DNA of 64,000 nt from Proteobacteria bacterium SG_bin5. Lineage in GTDB: Bacteria > Pseudomonadota > Alphaproteobacteria > Sphingomonadales > Sphingomonadaceae. The notes under the pieces are model-generated. The model was not told the DNA's origin and made no database searches. It saw only the letters and a program-made list of their open reading frames with translations. Where the stretch lies: NCBI GenBank assembly GCA_002083475.1, contig LWDI01000092.1, forward strand, positions 1-64,000, given 5' to 3'. The translations under genes were made by a program, and so were the position numbers. Positions 17,528-25,925 of the stretch are shown in pieces; position 1 is the first letter of the stretch; every line of letters begins with the position of its first letter.

Positions 17528-17783
17528 AGCTGTTTGCGATCACACCGAACCAATGGCTCGACGGGAAAAGCTCCTCCCCCATAGGGAGTTCAGGGTCGAC
17601 CGTGCCCCGCACGGTCGAGGATCGTCCGGGGGACGATCCGACCCTGAACTGGGGACCATTCGCGCAGCGAATGGTGGAGGGGTGTTGCCCTCGAACTGCC
17701 GGCGACACCCCTCCACCGCGCTTCGCGCGGTCCCCCTCCCCTTACAGGGGAGGAGCGAACCGGTTCGATCGCAAACAGCTCTA
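17524..17783. repeat. Terminal-inverted-repeat element, copy 2 (long nested form)
   Basis: It starts CTAGAGCTGTTTGCGATC at the folA stop and ends GATCGCAAACAGCTCTA, a precise inverted pair. Between them lie GCTCCTCCCC/GGGGAGGAGC arms and nested palindromes: ACCGTGCCCCGCACGGT, ATCGTCCGGGGGACGAT, AGTTCAGGGTCG/CGACCCTGAACT and ATTCGCGCAGCGAAT. There is no ORF with coding character. Other copies: 4888, 19022, 28418 and 43071. Confidence 0.85.
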
Positions 17784-17807
17784 ATGTCTATACTATTCGG
17801 ATGGAAA

Positions 17808-17891
17808 CCGTTCGCCCTGAGCGAAGTCGAGGGGCGTGAGGCGGGGCGCCGCGCTCTAGTCACCTGCCTCGACTTCGCTCGGTACGAACGG
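17808..17891. repeat. Palindromic repeat, CCGTTCG/CGAACGG type
   Basis: CCGTTCGCCCTGAGCGAAGTCGAGG pairs with CCTCGACTTCGCTCGGTACGAACGG. It is closest in sequence to the copy that interrupts pccA at 55031. It lies in the 570-base gap between folA and ribF, which is almost entirely repeats. Confidence 0.8.
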
Positions 17892-17925
17892 TGTTTCCAA
17901 TTTAACGGGACAAGCTATAGTATTT

Positions 17926-18010
17926 GCGTCACCCCGGCCCCCGAGCCGGGGTCCCGCTTTTCTTCCGCCGCCGCGAGGCAGCGGGACCCCGGGTCAAGCC
18001 CGGGGTGACG
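17926..18010. repeat. Palindromic repeat, GCGTCACCCCGG/CCGGGGTGACG type
   Basis: The arms GTCACCCCGGCCCCCGAGCCGGGGTCCCGCT and GCGGGACCCCGGGTCAAGCCCGGGGTGAC are inverted copies. It is the third repeat in the folA-ribF gap. A weaker relative occurs at 40467-40552. Confidence 0.75.
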
Positions 18011-18097
18011 AAAGTGCTGGGAAGGCAAGCGACCCTCGCGCACGCAAACCCCGCCCCATCTGGCGCAAGCCCTATCGCCCCCCTATAGCCCGCTGCC

Positions 18098-19024
18098 ATG
18101 GAGCGTCTCGACGGGGGCAATGCGGCGCCTGAGGGGTTACGCGGCGGGATCGTCGCCCTCGGCAATTTCGATGGCTTTCACCTCGGCCATCAAGCGGTCG
18201 TCGGCCGCGCGATCGCGCGCGCCCGCGCCGAAGGGCGCCCGGCCTTGGTCGCGACCTTCGATCCTCATCCCGTGCGCCATTTCAAGCCCGACGCGCCGCC
18301 CTTCCGCCTGACGACGCTCGATCAGCGCGCGCGGTTGTTCGCCGAGGCCGGCGCGCAGGCGATGGTCGTCTTCCGCTTCGACCAAGCGCTCGCCGCGCTC
18401 AGCGCCGAAGAATTCGTCGCGCGGCGTCTGGTCGAACTGCTCGGCGCGGCCGGGGTGGTGACCGGCGAGGATTTCACCTTCGGCCGCGCGCGCGGCGGCA
18501 ATGTCGCGGTGCTCGCCGAGTTGGGCGCGCGGCACGGCTTCAGCGTCGATACCGTCGCCCCGGTCAGCGCCGAGGGGGAGCCGGTGTCCTCCAGCCGCAT
18601 CCGCGCGCTGCTCCAGGCGGGCGACCCGCGCGGGGCGGCGCGGCTGCTCACCCGCCCCTTCGCGATCGAGGGCGTGGTGCGACATGGCGATAAATTGGGG
18701 CGCACGATCGGCTATCCCACCGCCAATATCGCGCTCGGCCCGTACCTGCGCCCGGCTTATGGCATCTATGCGGTGCGCGCGCGGCTGGCGGACGGGCGGG
18801 TATTGCCGGGGGCGGCCAATCTCGGCATCCGACCGAGCTTCGATCCGCCCAAGGAATTGCTCGAAACCTTTCTCTTCGATTTTTCGGGCGATCTCTATGG
18901 CGAGACGATCGAGGTGGCGCTGATCGAATATCTCCGCCCCGAGGCCAAGTTCGACGATCTGGCCGCGCTCACCGCGCAAATGGACGCCGATTGCGCCGAG
19001 GCGCGGCGGCGGCTCGGGGGGTAA
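18098..19024 (+). CDS. ribF: Bifunctional riboflavin kinase/FMN adenylyltransferase RibF
   Basis: 308 residues. The N-terminal adenylyltransferase domain has ALGNFDGFHLGHQAV, TFDPHPVRHF, GEDFTFGRARGGN and VSSSRIRALL. The C-terminal flavokinase domain has GRTIGYPTANI, YGIYAV and NLGIRPSFD. It makes FMN then FAD from riboflavin. The start at ATG 18098 is slightly ahead of the first conserved strand. No FMN riboswitch is evident upstream; the leader consists of repeats. Confidence 0.94.
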   Translation: MERLDGGNAAPEGLRGGIVALGNFDGFHLGHQAVVGRAIARARAEGRPALVATFDPHPVRHFKPDAPPFRLTTLDQRARLFAEAGAQAMVVFRFDQALAALSAEEFVARRLVELLGAAGVVTGEDFTFGRARGGNVAVLAELGARHGFSVDTVAPVSAEGEPVSSSRIRALLQAGDPRGAARLLTRPFAIEGVVRHGDKLGRTIGYPTANIALGPYLRPAYGIYAVRARLADGRVLPGAANLGIRPSFDPPKELLETFLFDFSGDLYGETIEVALIEYLRPEAKFDDLAALTAQMDADCAEARRRLGG

Positions 19025-19343
19025 AGTTGCTTGCGATCACACCGGTTAGCTCCTCCCCTGTAAGGGGAGTTCCGGGTCGGATCGTCCCCCGGACGATCCT
19101 AAACCGTGCGGGGCACGGTTTACCCGGAACTGGCAGCCGCGTGAGCGGCTGACGGAGGGGTGTTCCCAGCAGTTCGCCGGCGATACCCCTCCACCATTCG
19201 CTGCGCGAATGGTCCCCAGTTCAGGGTCGGATCGTCCCCCGGACGATCCCTGACCGTGCGGGGCACGGTCAATCCTGAACTCCCTACGGGGGAGGAGCTT
19301 TTTCGCGTCGAGCCATTGGTTCGGTTTGATCGCAAAAAACTCA
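19022..19343. repeat. Terminal-inverted-repeat element, copy 3 (longest, nested)
   Basis: The left end AGTTGCTTGCGATCACACCGG starts at the ribF stop. The right end CGGTTTGATCGCAAAAAACTCA supplies the stop codon of the oppositely transcribed HAD gene, so one element closes two convergent genes. The interior repeats the GGATCGTCCCCCGGACGATCC and ACCGTGCGGGGCACGGT palindromes twice, once on each side of AGCCGCGTGAGCGGCT. Confidence 0.82.
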
Positions 19344-20000
19344 CCCCCAGTCGAGCACCGGCCAACCGCGCGCTTGCGCCAGGCGCCGCAGTCGCCCGTC
19401 CGGATTGACGGCGAAGGCCTCGTCCGCCCAGGCGAGCGTCGGCGCGTCGCTCACATGGTCCGAATAGAAGCGCAGCCGGGCGGCGTCGCGCGCGATGCCT
19501 TGCGCGTCGAGCCAGGCGGTGATCCGGCGCAGCTTGGCCGCGCCATAGCAATTCTCGCCGACGAGGCGCGGCCGCCAGCCGTGCGCGTCCTGCGCGGCCT
19601 CGGTCGCGATCACCGCGTCGAACCCCAGCCGCGCGGCGATCGCCCCGGCATAATAGCCGAAGGAGGCGGTCGCGAGCACCAGCCGATAGCCCTCGGCGCG
19701 ATCGGCGGCGATCCGCGCGAGCGCGCCGGGGCGCAGCCGCACCCGCGCCGCGAAACGCTCGGCGAGCAGCCGCCGCGCGGGATCGGGGAGCGCCGGGCCG
19801 ATCAGCAGCGCCTGCGCGCGCGCCTTCACCCCCGCCCGGCTCGCCGCGCCCATTTTGTGTGCCAGTCCCCAGCCGCCCGCGATCGGCAACAGCGTCAGCC
19901 GCCAGGGCGCCCGCGCGCGTGCGGCGGCGATCAGGAACGGGGTCCAGGTCGGCTTCGTTGTGATCGTCTTGTCCAAGTCATAAAGGGCGATTTTGTGCAT
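19341..20000 (-). CDS. HAD-superfamily IB phosphatase
   Basis: About 219 residues from ATG 20000; a longer in-frame start at 20051 adds residues with no family match. Motif I is LYDLDKTIT (nucleophile D8, D10) and motif II is LVLATAS. Helical YYAGAIAARLGFDAVIATE and motif III/IV SDHVSDAPTLAWADEAFAVNPD are typical of the phosphoserine-phosphatase-like IB group. Substrate unknown. The gene is divergent from the lipid transporter operon, 62 bases apart, so a phospholipid-head-group or lipid-phosphate substrate is possible but unproven. Confidence 0.87.
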   Translation of the reverse strand: MHKIALYDLDKTITTKPTWTPFLIAAARARAPWRLTLLPIAGGWGLAHKMGAASRAGVKARAQALLIGPALPDPARRLLAERFAARVRLRPGALARIAADRAEGYRLVLATASFGYYAGAIAARLGFDAVIATEAAQDAHGWRPRLVGENCYGAAKLRRITAWLDAQGIARDAARLRFYSDHVSDAPTLAWADEAFAVNPDGRLRRLAQARGWPVLDWG

Positions 20001-20062
20001 CGCACCGATTTTGGCCCGGTTCGGCTTGCCGATCCAGCGGCTTTCGCCCAAACAGGGCGCGC

Positions 20063-21172
20063 ATGAACGCGAGAGCCGATTTTCGCCACGAGAATAGGGG
20101 CGGCGCCGAAGTGCTCCGCTTCAGTGGACGGCTGTCGCTCGCGTGCCTGGGCGATTTTCCCGAGCGGCTGCGCAGTTTCCAAGGCCGGGTCGACACGCTC
20201 GACCTGGCCGGCATCGATCGGATCGACACGGTCGGCGCCTGGCTCGTCCACCGCTTCGCGATCGAGCATGAGGCGCGGATCGAGGGGCTCTCGTCCGAGG
20301 CGCGGCATTTGCTCGATCAGGTCGCGGCCGCCGATCGCGGCGGGCCGGTGCGCGCCAAGCGCGACAACAGCCTGGTGCGCCTGCTCGCCGAACTGGGTGC
20401 TGCGACCATGGCGTTCCTGCACACGCTGCGTGGCCTGCTCGGCTTTTTCGGCGCGACGGTGATCGCTTTTCTCTCCGTGCTGCGCCACCCGCGCCGCTTC
20501 CGCTTCAACGCGACCGTCCACCGGTTCGAAGTGGTGGGGGTGGCGGCGCTGCCGATCATCGGGTTGATGAGCTTTTTGATCGGGATCGTCGTCGCGCAAC
20601 AGGGCTCGGTGCAGCTGCGTCAGTTCGGGGCGGAGATTTTCACGATCAACCTCGTCGGGCGGATCACGTTCCGCGAGCTGGGCGTGCTCATGACCGCGAT
20701 CATGGTCGCGGGTCGCTCGGGATCGGCCTTCGCCGCGCAGCTCGGCACGATGAAGCTCACCGAGGAAATCGACGCGATGCGCACGATCGGCGTCTCGCCG
20801 ATGGAGGCGCTGGTGCTGCCGCGCGTGCTGGCGGCGGTGCTGATGATGATCCTGCTCGGTTTCTACGCCTCGATCTGCGCGATCCTGGGCGGCGGGCTGT
20901 TGTGCTGGGCCGCGCTCGATATTCCGCCGCCCACCTTCATCCAGCGGCTGCGCGAAGTGGTGCCGATCACCGATGTCTATGTCGGCATGTTGAAGGCGCC
21001 GGTGTTCGGCGCGATCATCGCGATCGCGGGCTGTTTCCAGGGGATGCAGGTGGAAAGCGACGCCGAACAAGTCGGCAGCCGCACCACGTCCGCCGTGGTG
21101 CAGGCGATCTTCATGGTGATCGTGCTCGACGCGTTTTTCGCGGTGTTCTTCACCTGGATCGGGTGGATCTGA
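20063..21172 (+). CDS. mlaE: MlaE-family ABC lipid transporter permease with N-terminal STAS domain
   Basis: 369 residues. Residues 1-100 form a STAS-like domain (LRFSGRLSLACLGDFPERL, LDLAGIDRIDTVGAWLV). The rest is an MlaE permease with RHPRRFRFNATVHRFEVVGVAALPI, GSVQLRQFGAEIFTINLVGR, RSGSAFAAQLGTMKLTEEIDAM and the conserved C-terminal membrane segments. In E. coli STAS (MlaB) is a separate protein; here it is fused. Phospholipid movement between inner and outer membranes is expected. The stop overlaps the mlaF start by one base. Confidence 0.92.
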   Translation: MNARADFRHENRGGAEVLRFSGRLSLACLGDFPERLRSFQGRVDTLDLAGIDRIDTVGAWLVHRFAIEHEARIEGLSSEARHLLDQVAAADRGGPVRAKRDNSLVRLLAELGAATMAFLHTLRGLLGFFGATVIAFLSVLRHPRRFRFNATVHRFEVVGVAALPIIGLMSFLIGIVVAQQGSVQLRQFGAEIFTINLVGRITFRELGVLMTAIMVAGRSGSAFAAQLGTMKLTEEIDAMRTIGVSPMEALVLPRVLAAVLMMILLGFYASICAILGGGLLCWAALDIPPPTFIQRLREVVPITDVYVGMLKAPVFGAIIAIAGCFQGMQVESDAEQVGSRTTSAVVQAIFMVIVLDAFFAVFFTWIGWI

Positions 21173-21969
21173 TGCCCGAGCCGATCATCCGCGTGCGGGG
21201 CTTGCGCAACAGCTTCGGCGAGCAAGTCGTCCATGAAAATCTCGACCTCGACGTGACGCGGGGTGAGATTTTGGGCGTGGTCGGCGGCTCGGGCACGGGC
21301 AAATCGGTGCTGATGCGCTCGATCATCGGGCTCCAGACCCCCGATGAGGGCGAGGTTCAGGTGTTCGGCGAGGACACGATCGGGCGCGACGAGTTCGAGA
21401 CCGCCGCTTTCCGCCGCCGCTGGGGGGTGTTGTTCCAGGGCGGCGCCTTGTTCTCCACGCTGACCGTCGCCGAGAATGTGCAAGTGCCGTTGCGCGAATT
21501 CTACCCCGGGCTCGACCAGGGGCTGCTCGACGAGATCGCGGGCTATAAGGTGACGATGACCGGGCTCCCCGCCGATGCCGGCCCTAAATATCCCGCCGAG
21601 CTTTCGGGCGGCATGAAGAAGCGCGCCGGGCTCGCGCGCGCGCTCGCGATCGACCCCGAGCTGCTGTTCCTCGACGAGCCCACCGCCGGGCTCGACCCGA
21701 TCGGCGCCGCCGCGTTCGACGAACTCACCCGCGCCTTGCAACGGACCTTGGGGTTGACCGTTTTCCTCATCACCCATGATCTCGACACGCTTTACGCGAT
21801 TTGCGATCGGGTCGCGGTGCTCGCGGACAAGCGCGTGATCGCGGTCGGCACGATCCCCGAGCTGCTCGCGCTCGATCACCCCTGGATCCAGGAATATTTC
21901 AACGGCCCGCGCGGCCGCGCCGCCACCGCCACCGTCGAACGACAGAGCCAAGAACAGGGAATTGCCTGA
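21172..21969 (+). CDS. mlaF: MlaF-type ABC transporter ATP-binding protein
   Basis: 265 residues from ATG 21172. Walker A is GGSGTGKSVLM, the Q-loop is LFQGGALFSTLTVAEN, the signature is LSGGMKKRAGLARAL, Walker B is LLFLDEPTAGLDP and the H-switch is LITHDL. The signature LSGGM and the GALFSTLTV Q-loop are typical of the MlaF/Ttg2A group. It powers the STAS-MlaE permease encoded just upstream. Confidence 0.94.
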   Translation: MPEPIIRVRGLRNSFGEQVVHENLDLDVTRGEILGVVGGSGTGKSVLMRSIIGLQTPDEGEVQVFGEDTIGRDEFETAAFRRRWGVLFQGGALFSTLTVAENVQVPLREFYPGLDQGLLDEIAGYKVTMTGLPADAGPKYPAELSGGMKKRAGLARALAIDPELLFLDEPTAGLDPIGAAAFDELTRALQRTLGLTVFLITHDLDTLYAICDRVAVLADKRVIAVGTIPELLALDHPWIQEYFNGPRGRAATATVERQSQEQGIA

Positions 21970-22938
21970 ATGGAAACGCGCTCCAACCATGTGCTGGTCG
22001 GCAGTGTCGTGCTGATCCTGCTGCTGATGCTGGCGCTGTTCTTCGTCTGGCTGGCGCGGCTGGGGAGCGCGGCCGATCGTGAGTTCGACATTTTCTTCAA
22101 ACAATCGGTGACCGGCATCGCCAAGGGCAGCAACGTTTCCTATTCGGGCGTCCCTTCGGGGCAGGTGAAAGAAATCGCGCTGTGGAAGGAAGACCCGGAA
22201 TATGTCCGGGTGCGCGTGACCGTGAACCCCGATGTGCCGGTGATCGAGGGCACCACCGCGACCATCCAGGGGGTGGGCTTCACCGGGGTGAGCGAAATCC
22301 TGCTCGACGGCGGCAAGAAGGGCGCGCCGCCGCTCGCCTGCGATCGCACCGCGCCGCGCAGCGATTGCCCGTTCGGCGTGCCGGTGATCCCCACGCGCCA
22401 GGGCGGCTTCGGCGCGCTCTTGTCCTCGGCGCCGCAATTGCTCGAGCGGCTGTCGACGCTCGCCCAGCGGTTGACCGAAGTGCTCGACGACAAGAATCAG
22501 CAATCGATCGCGGGCATTCTCGCCAACACCAATCGACTCACCAAGGCGCTCGCCGATCAATCGCCCCAGCTCGGGCAGACGCTCGCCGAGACGCGCGTCA
22601 CGCTGCAGAAGGTGGGCGTCGCCGCCGAGCAGATCGGCGCGCTCGCCGAGACGACCAATGGCATCGCGCGCGAGGATCTAAAGCCCGCCGCCGCCAAGCT
22701 CGCCAAGGCGGTCGAAGCGGCGCAGCGCACCTTCACCACGCTCGACGCGCTGGCGAACGACGCGCGGCCGGGGGTGCAGGCGTTCAGCAAACAGACCGTG
22801 CCCGAAATCGGCCAGCTGGTGCGCGATTTGCGGATCATGTCCGCGGCGCTCACCAATGTCGCCGAGAAGATCGACCAAGGCGGCGCCAGCGCGCTGCTCG
22901 GCCAGCCTGGCCTCCCCGATTACAAGCCCAAGAAATGA
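21970..22938 (+). CDS. mlaD: MlaD-like MCE-domain periplasmic lipid-binding protein
   Basis: 322 residues. One N-terminal membrane anchor (HVLVGSVVLILLLMLALFFVW) is followed by an MCE domain (FDIFFKQSVTGIAKGSNVSYSGVPSGQVKEI, VIEGTTATIQGVGFTGVSEILLDGG). A long helical C-terminal region from about 160 on is absent from E. coli MlaD and resembles single-MCE proteins of other alphaproteobacteria. It should carry phospholipids to or from the permease. Confidence 0.92.
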   Translation: METRSNHVLVGSVVLILLLMLALFFVWLARLGSAADREFDIFFKQSVTGIAKGSNVSYSGVPSGQVKEIALWKEDPEYVRVRVTVNPDVPVIEGTTATIQGVGFTGVSEILLDGGKKGAPPLACDRTAPRSDCPFGVPVIPTRQGGFGALLSSAPQLLERLSTLAQRLTEVLDDKNQQSIAGILANTNRLTKALADQSPQLGQTLAETRVTLQKVGVAAEQIGALAETTNGIAREDLKPAAAKLAKAVEAAQRTFTTLDALANDARPGVQAFSKQTVPEIGQLVRDLRIMSAALTNVAEKIDQGGASALLGQPGLPDYKPKK

Positions 22939-23552
22939 GGCCGTTCATGCGCTCCGCCTTCCGCCCCGCTCCCCCCGCCGCGCTGCTCGCCGCCGCGCTG
23001 TTGCTCGCCGGGTGCATCAGCTTCGCGCCGCGGCCGCCCGAGGTGCTGCTGACGCTCAGCCCCGCTGCGTCCCCCGCCGCCGGCGCCGAGGCGACCTCGG
23101 CGAACGCCAAGACGATCACCGTGCTCGTGCCGGTGACGCCGGCGGCGATCGCGACCAACCGCGTCGCGGTCGCGACCGGGGCGACGAGCCTTGCTTATGT
23201 CAAGGGCGGCTATTGGAGCGAGGCGCCGGCGCGGCTGTTCGCCCGGCTGATCGCCGACACGGTGACGACGCGCACCGGGCGGGTGGTGCTCTCCAACGCG
23301 CAAAGCTTCGCCGATCCGGGCGCGCGGCTGTCGGGCGAATTGCGCAACTTTACGATCGACGCCGCGCGCGGCGAAGCGGTGGTGACCTATGACGCGACGC
23401 TGATGCGCGACGGCGCCAAGGATTTCGACAAGCGCCGCTTCGAGGCGCGCGCGCCGCTGGGCGGCGCGGTGACCCCGGTGGCCGCAGCGACCGCGCTCAA
23501 CCGCGCGGCGAACGACGTGGCGGCGCAAGTGTCCGATTGGGTCGGGCGCTGA
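22935..23552 (+). CDS. ABC-transporter auxiliary lipoprotein (PqiC/LetC-like domain)
   Basis: 205 residues, ATG 22935 overlapping the mlaD stop by 4 bases; a second ATG lies four codons on. A signal peptide and lipobox (LLAAALLLAGC, Cys29) predict an outer-membrane lipoprotein. The body (TITVLVPVTPAAIATNRVAVA, LAYVKGGYWSEAPARLFARLIAD) fits the ABC-type transport auxiliary component family paired with MCE transporters. It probably docks the MlaD-like tunnel to the outer membrane. Confidence 0.87.
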   Translation: MRPFMRSAFRPAPPAALLAAALLLAGCISFAPRPPEVLLTLSPAASPAAGAEATSANAKTITVLVPVTPAAIATNRVAVATGATSLAYVKGGYWSEAPARLFARLIADTVTTRTGRVVLSNAQSFADPGARLSGELRNFTIDAARGEAVVTYDATLMRDGAKDFDKRRFEARAPLGGAVTPVAAATALNRAANDVAAQVSDWVGR

Positions 23553-23556
23553 GCCG

Positions 23557-23829
23557 ATGACCCGCGACCGCGCGCGGGTAATCGCGATCGGGGCGGTGTT
23601 CGCCGTGATCGGCCTGCTCTGGGTCGCCAACCATCTGCCGCGCGGGGTACGGCTGGGCGCGACGCTGCCGCTGCTCGGGCTGATCGCGGTCGGCCTGCCG
23701 CTGCTCGCGCTGCTCGCCCACACCCAGGGTCCCCGCGCCGCGCTGGGGCGGGCGCCGTTGGTGCTGGTGCTGATCGTCGCCGCGCTCGCGCTCGGCTATT
23801 GCCTGCCGAGCGGGGCGCCCGGGCGCTGA
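23557..23829 (+). CDS. Small hydrophobic membrane protein, unknown
   Basis: 90 residues. Three hydrophobic stretches (VIAIGAVFAVIGLLWVA, LPLLGLIAVGLPLLALLA, PLVLVLIVAALALGYCL) suggest a three-pass inner-membrane protein. The start lies five bases after the auxiliary lipoprotein stop, so it is likely the last gene of the lipid-transport operon. No family recognised and no clear ribosome site. Confidence 0.5.
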   Translation: MTRDRARVIAIGAVFAVIGLLWVANHLPRGVRLGATLPLLGLIAVGLPLLALLAHTQGPRAALGRAPLVLVLIVAALALGYCLPSGAPGR

Positions 23830-23853
23830 CCGGCCCGGGCATGGCGGCGCGCC

Positions 23854-24405
23854 TCAATTCGGCAGCGCGCCCGCTTCCACTTTTTCGACCCAATAAGGGA
23901 AGAAGCTCGGTTCGCGCGTCGACCAGCCCGCCGCGGTCGCGGCCGCTTCGCTGATCGATTGCAGCAGCCGGCGGCGCATGTCGGGGTGGAGATGCGGCAG
24001 CGCGGCGGCGGCGCAGAAGGCGGCGGGCAGCCAGGGGCGGACCGCGGCGCCGAGCAGCCGCTCATAGAGGAAACGATAAGCCGAAAAGCTCGTCAACCGG
24101 CCCTGTCCGAGATCGAAGGCCGACAAGGTCACCAGCTGGCCGAGGAAGGCGTCGACGCGGTCGATGCCGGCGTCGTCGGGCACCGTCGCGCGGAGATCGG
24201 GCAGGCGTTCGTAGAGCCGATATTGCGCGCGGATGCTCGCGGCCTCGACCACGTCGCGCGACCAGCGCGCGAGCGCGTCGTCGCGATCGAGCCCCACGTC
24301 GAGCGAGCGGCGCACATAGCGCTGCGTCGCGGCGGCGAACGTTGCGAATTCCTTCATTTCGGCGACCGCCATGGCACCGGCGGCGGGCTTCATGCGCGAG
24401 CTCAT
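23854..24405 (-). CDS. Conserved-looking protein of unknown function
   Basis: 183 residues, mostly helical and acidic/basic mixed with no membrane segment or signal. It opens MKEFATFAAATQRYVRRSLDVGLDRDDALARWSRDV and ends AGWSTREPSFFPYWVEKVEAG. The codon pattern is like the surrounding genes and the 5' region is long and AT-rich with a palindrome, so it is probably real and regulated. I do not recognise the family. Its start is taken at ATG 24405; internal ATGs exist. Confidence 0.6.
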   Translation of the reverse strand: MSSRMKPAAGAMAVAEMKEFATFAAATQRYVRRSLDVGLDRDDALARWSRDVVEAASIRAQYRLYERLPDLRATVPDDAGIDRVDAFLGQLVTLSAFDLGQGRLTSFSAYRFLYERLLGAAVRPWLPAAFCAAAALPHLHPDMRRRLLQSISEAAATAAGWSTREPSFFPYWVEKVEAGALPN

Positions 24406-24545
24406 CGTCCTTGATCCTATCTCCTTTGGCTGCTCTAGAGTGCGCCCGGGATGGTTAACGCGGGGCTAACACCCGCCCCGTTACTTTCCGGAAGCAATCA
24501 TATCGCACCGCAATATGCAATTAGATTACGTTCCACTGCGGTACA

Positions 24546-24564
24546 AAAGTTACATTATAACTTT
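24546..24564. promoter_or_regulatory. Perfect operator-like inverted repeat in an AT-rich intergenic patch
   Basis: AAAGTTA (24546-24552) and TAACTTT (24558-24564) are exact inverted copies around CATTA. Read on the minus strand the site contains TATAAT, so a protein bound here could block a promoter for the leftward gene starting at 24405. The 195-base gap is far AT-richer than its surroundings, which is where a promoter would be expected. Confidence 0.4.
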
Positions 24565-24600
24565 GACATCTAGCTGAACGTGGGTTGACCGCGCAGCTGC

Positions 24601-24840
24601 TCAGGTGCTGCGGTTTTTCGCGCTCGGGTCCTCGTCGGGGCCGGGAGGCGCCGCGCGGGGCTGGGTGATCGAGGGAGGATCGGAGGCGTCCATCGACTCG
24701 TCGAGCGCTTCGTCGAGCCGCCGATCCTTGTCGCGCGGGGCGGTGGGCTTTTCTTGCGCGGGGTCGGGCGGGGCGACCGCGAGGCCGTCGAGCGCTTCCT
24801 CGGGCGCGAGCTTGTCCTGATCTTTCTTGGGGTCGTTCAC
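24601..24840 (-). CDS. Small acidic, Pro-rich, disordered protein of unknown function
   Basis: 79 residues, starting at GTG 24840 with GGAGG six bases upstream, which supports real translation. Composition is rich in Asp, Glu, Pro and Lys (MNDPKKDQDKLAPEEALDG, DKDRRLDEALDESMDASD), with no hydrophobic core. It is likely intrinsically disordered and cytoplasmic. No family recognised. Confidence 0.55.
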   Translation of the reverse strand: MNDPKKDQDKLAPEEALDGLAVAPPDPAQEKPTAPRDKDRRLDEALDESMDASDPPSITQPRAAPPGPDEDPSAKNRST

Positions 24841-25008
24841 GGGACGCCTCCGTTGCTATCCGAGGCTCCAGAACGAACGGCGCCGCCGCCGCGTTCCGCC
24901 AGCGCAGCGCGCCGTGCGCGCCTGAGAAGCGCGGCCCAAAACAAGCGCGACCCAAAAAAAACGCGACGGGGTCGCCCCCGCCGCGCCATTCAACCAAGAA
25001 ACCGTTGC

Positions 25009-25731
25009 TTAATTGTCGCGGCTGCCGAACAGTCGCAGAATGAACAGGAACATGTTGATGAAATCGAGGTAAAGGTTCAGCGCCGACATGATCACGACGC
25101 GCCCTTCGTATTCGGTGCCCGCCACTTCGGCGTAGAGCGCCTTCGCGCGCTGGGTATCATAAGCGGTGAGCCCGGCGAAGATCAGCACGCCCACCAGCGA
25201 GATCACCAGCTCAAGCGGCCCCGACCGGACGAACAAATTGATGAGGCTCGCCACGATCAGCCCGACGAGACCCATGATCAGGAAGGTGCCCATCGCCGAC
25301 AGGTCCTTCTTGGTCGTATAACCCCACAGGCTCAGCCCCGCGAACCCAGCGGCGGTCGCGAAAAAGGCCTGGGCGATCGACGTGTCGGTATAGACGCGGA
25401 AAATGGTCGACAGCGACAGGCCCATCGCCACCGCGAAGCCCCAGAACAGCGCCTGCAGCGTGCCCGTGCTCATCCGCGCTTGGCCGAAGCTCATCGCGAA
25501 AACGAAGCCGAGCGGGGCGAAAGTGAACAGCAGTTGCAGCAGCCCGCCGACGCCGTTCGGCGCGATTTGCGCCAGGCCGAGCGCGACGATGCCGCTCACC
25601 AGCACCGCCGAGACCATGTAATTATAGATCGACAGCATGTAGGACCGCAGCCCCGCGTCATACGCGGCACCGCGCAGACCCGCGCGCGCCGCGAAGGCGG
25701 TGCCCGGACGGGGATCAGACCAGTTTGCCAT
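25009..25731 (-). CDS. Bax inhibitor-1/YccA-family membrane protein
   Basis: 240 residues from ATG 25731, preceded on its strand by GGAG. About seven membrane segments with family motifs: LRSYMLSIYNYM, FAPLGFVFAMSFG, YDTQRAKALY and the C-terminal SALNLYLDFINMFLFILRLFG. Bacterial members are calcium-leak or FtsH-regulating proteins. The link to FtsH would be interesting because hflKC lie about 5 kb away, but there is no operon connection. In-frame sequence upstream of ATG 25731 has no BI-1 character. Confidence 0.92.
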   Translation of the reverse strand: MANWSDPRPGTAFAARAGLRGAAYDAGLRSYMLSIYNYMVSAVLVSGIVALGLAQIAPNGVGGLLQLLFTFAPLGFVFAMSFGQARMSTGTLQALFWGFAVAMGLSLSTIFRVYTDTSIAQAFFATAAGFAGLSLWGYTTKKDLSAMGTFLIMGLVGLIVASLINLFVRSGPLELVISLVGVLIFAGLTAYDTQRAKALYAEVAGTEYEGRVVIMSALNLYLDFINMFLFILRLFGSRDN

Positions 25732-25925
25732 TACCAACTCCTTTGCCCGGACGAACAAAATCCGGCTGAGGCGAATATCGCCCCTTCCTTGGCATGTTTC
25801 AAGCAAAACCCGCTTTGGTCCACGCGCGTTTCGTGCCGAAAAAACGCGCTGAATTTCGTCGGTTAACGCAAGATGAACGCGGTGGCGGTGGACAGTGGCG
25901 GGGGTGGGCGGCAAAAGACGCGCCG

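Noticed and set aside
24592..24617. Stem CGCAGC/GCTGCG followed by TTTTT, terminator-like on the plus strand
   Set aside because: No plus-strand gene precedes it, and on the minus strand it lacks the T-tract.
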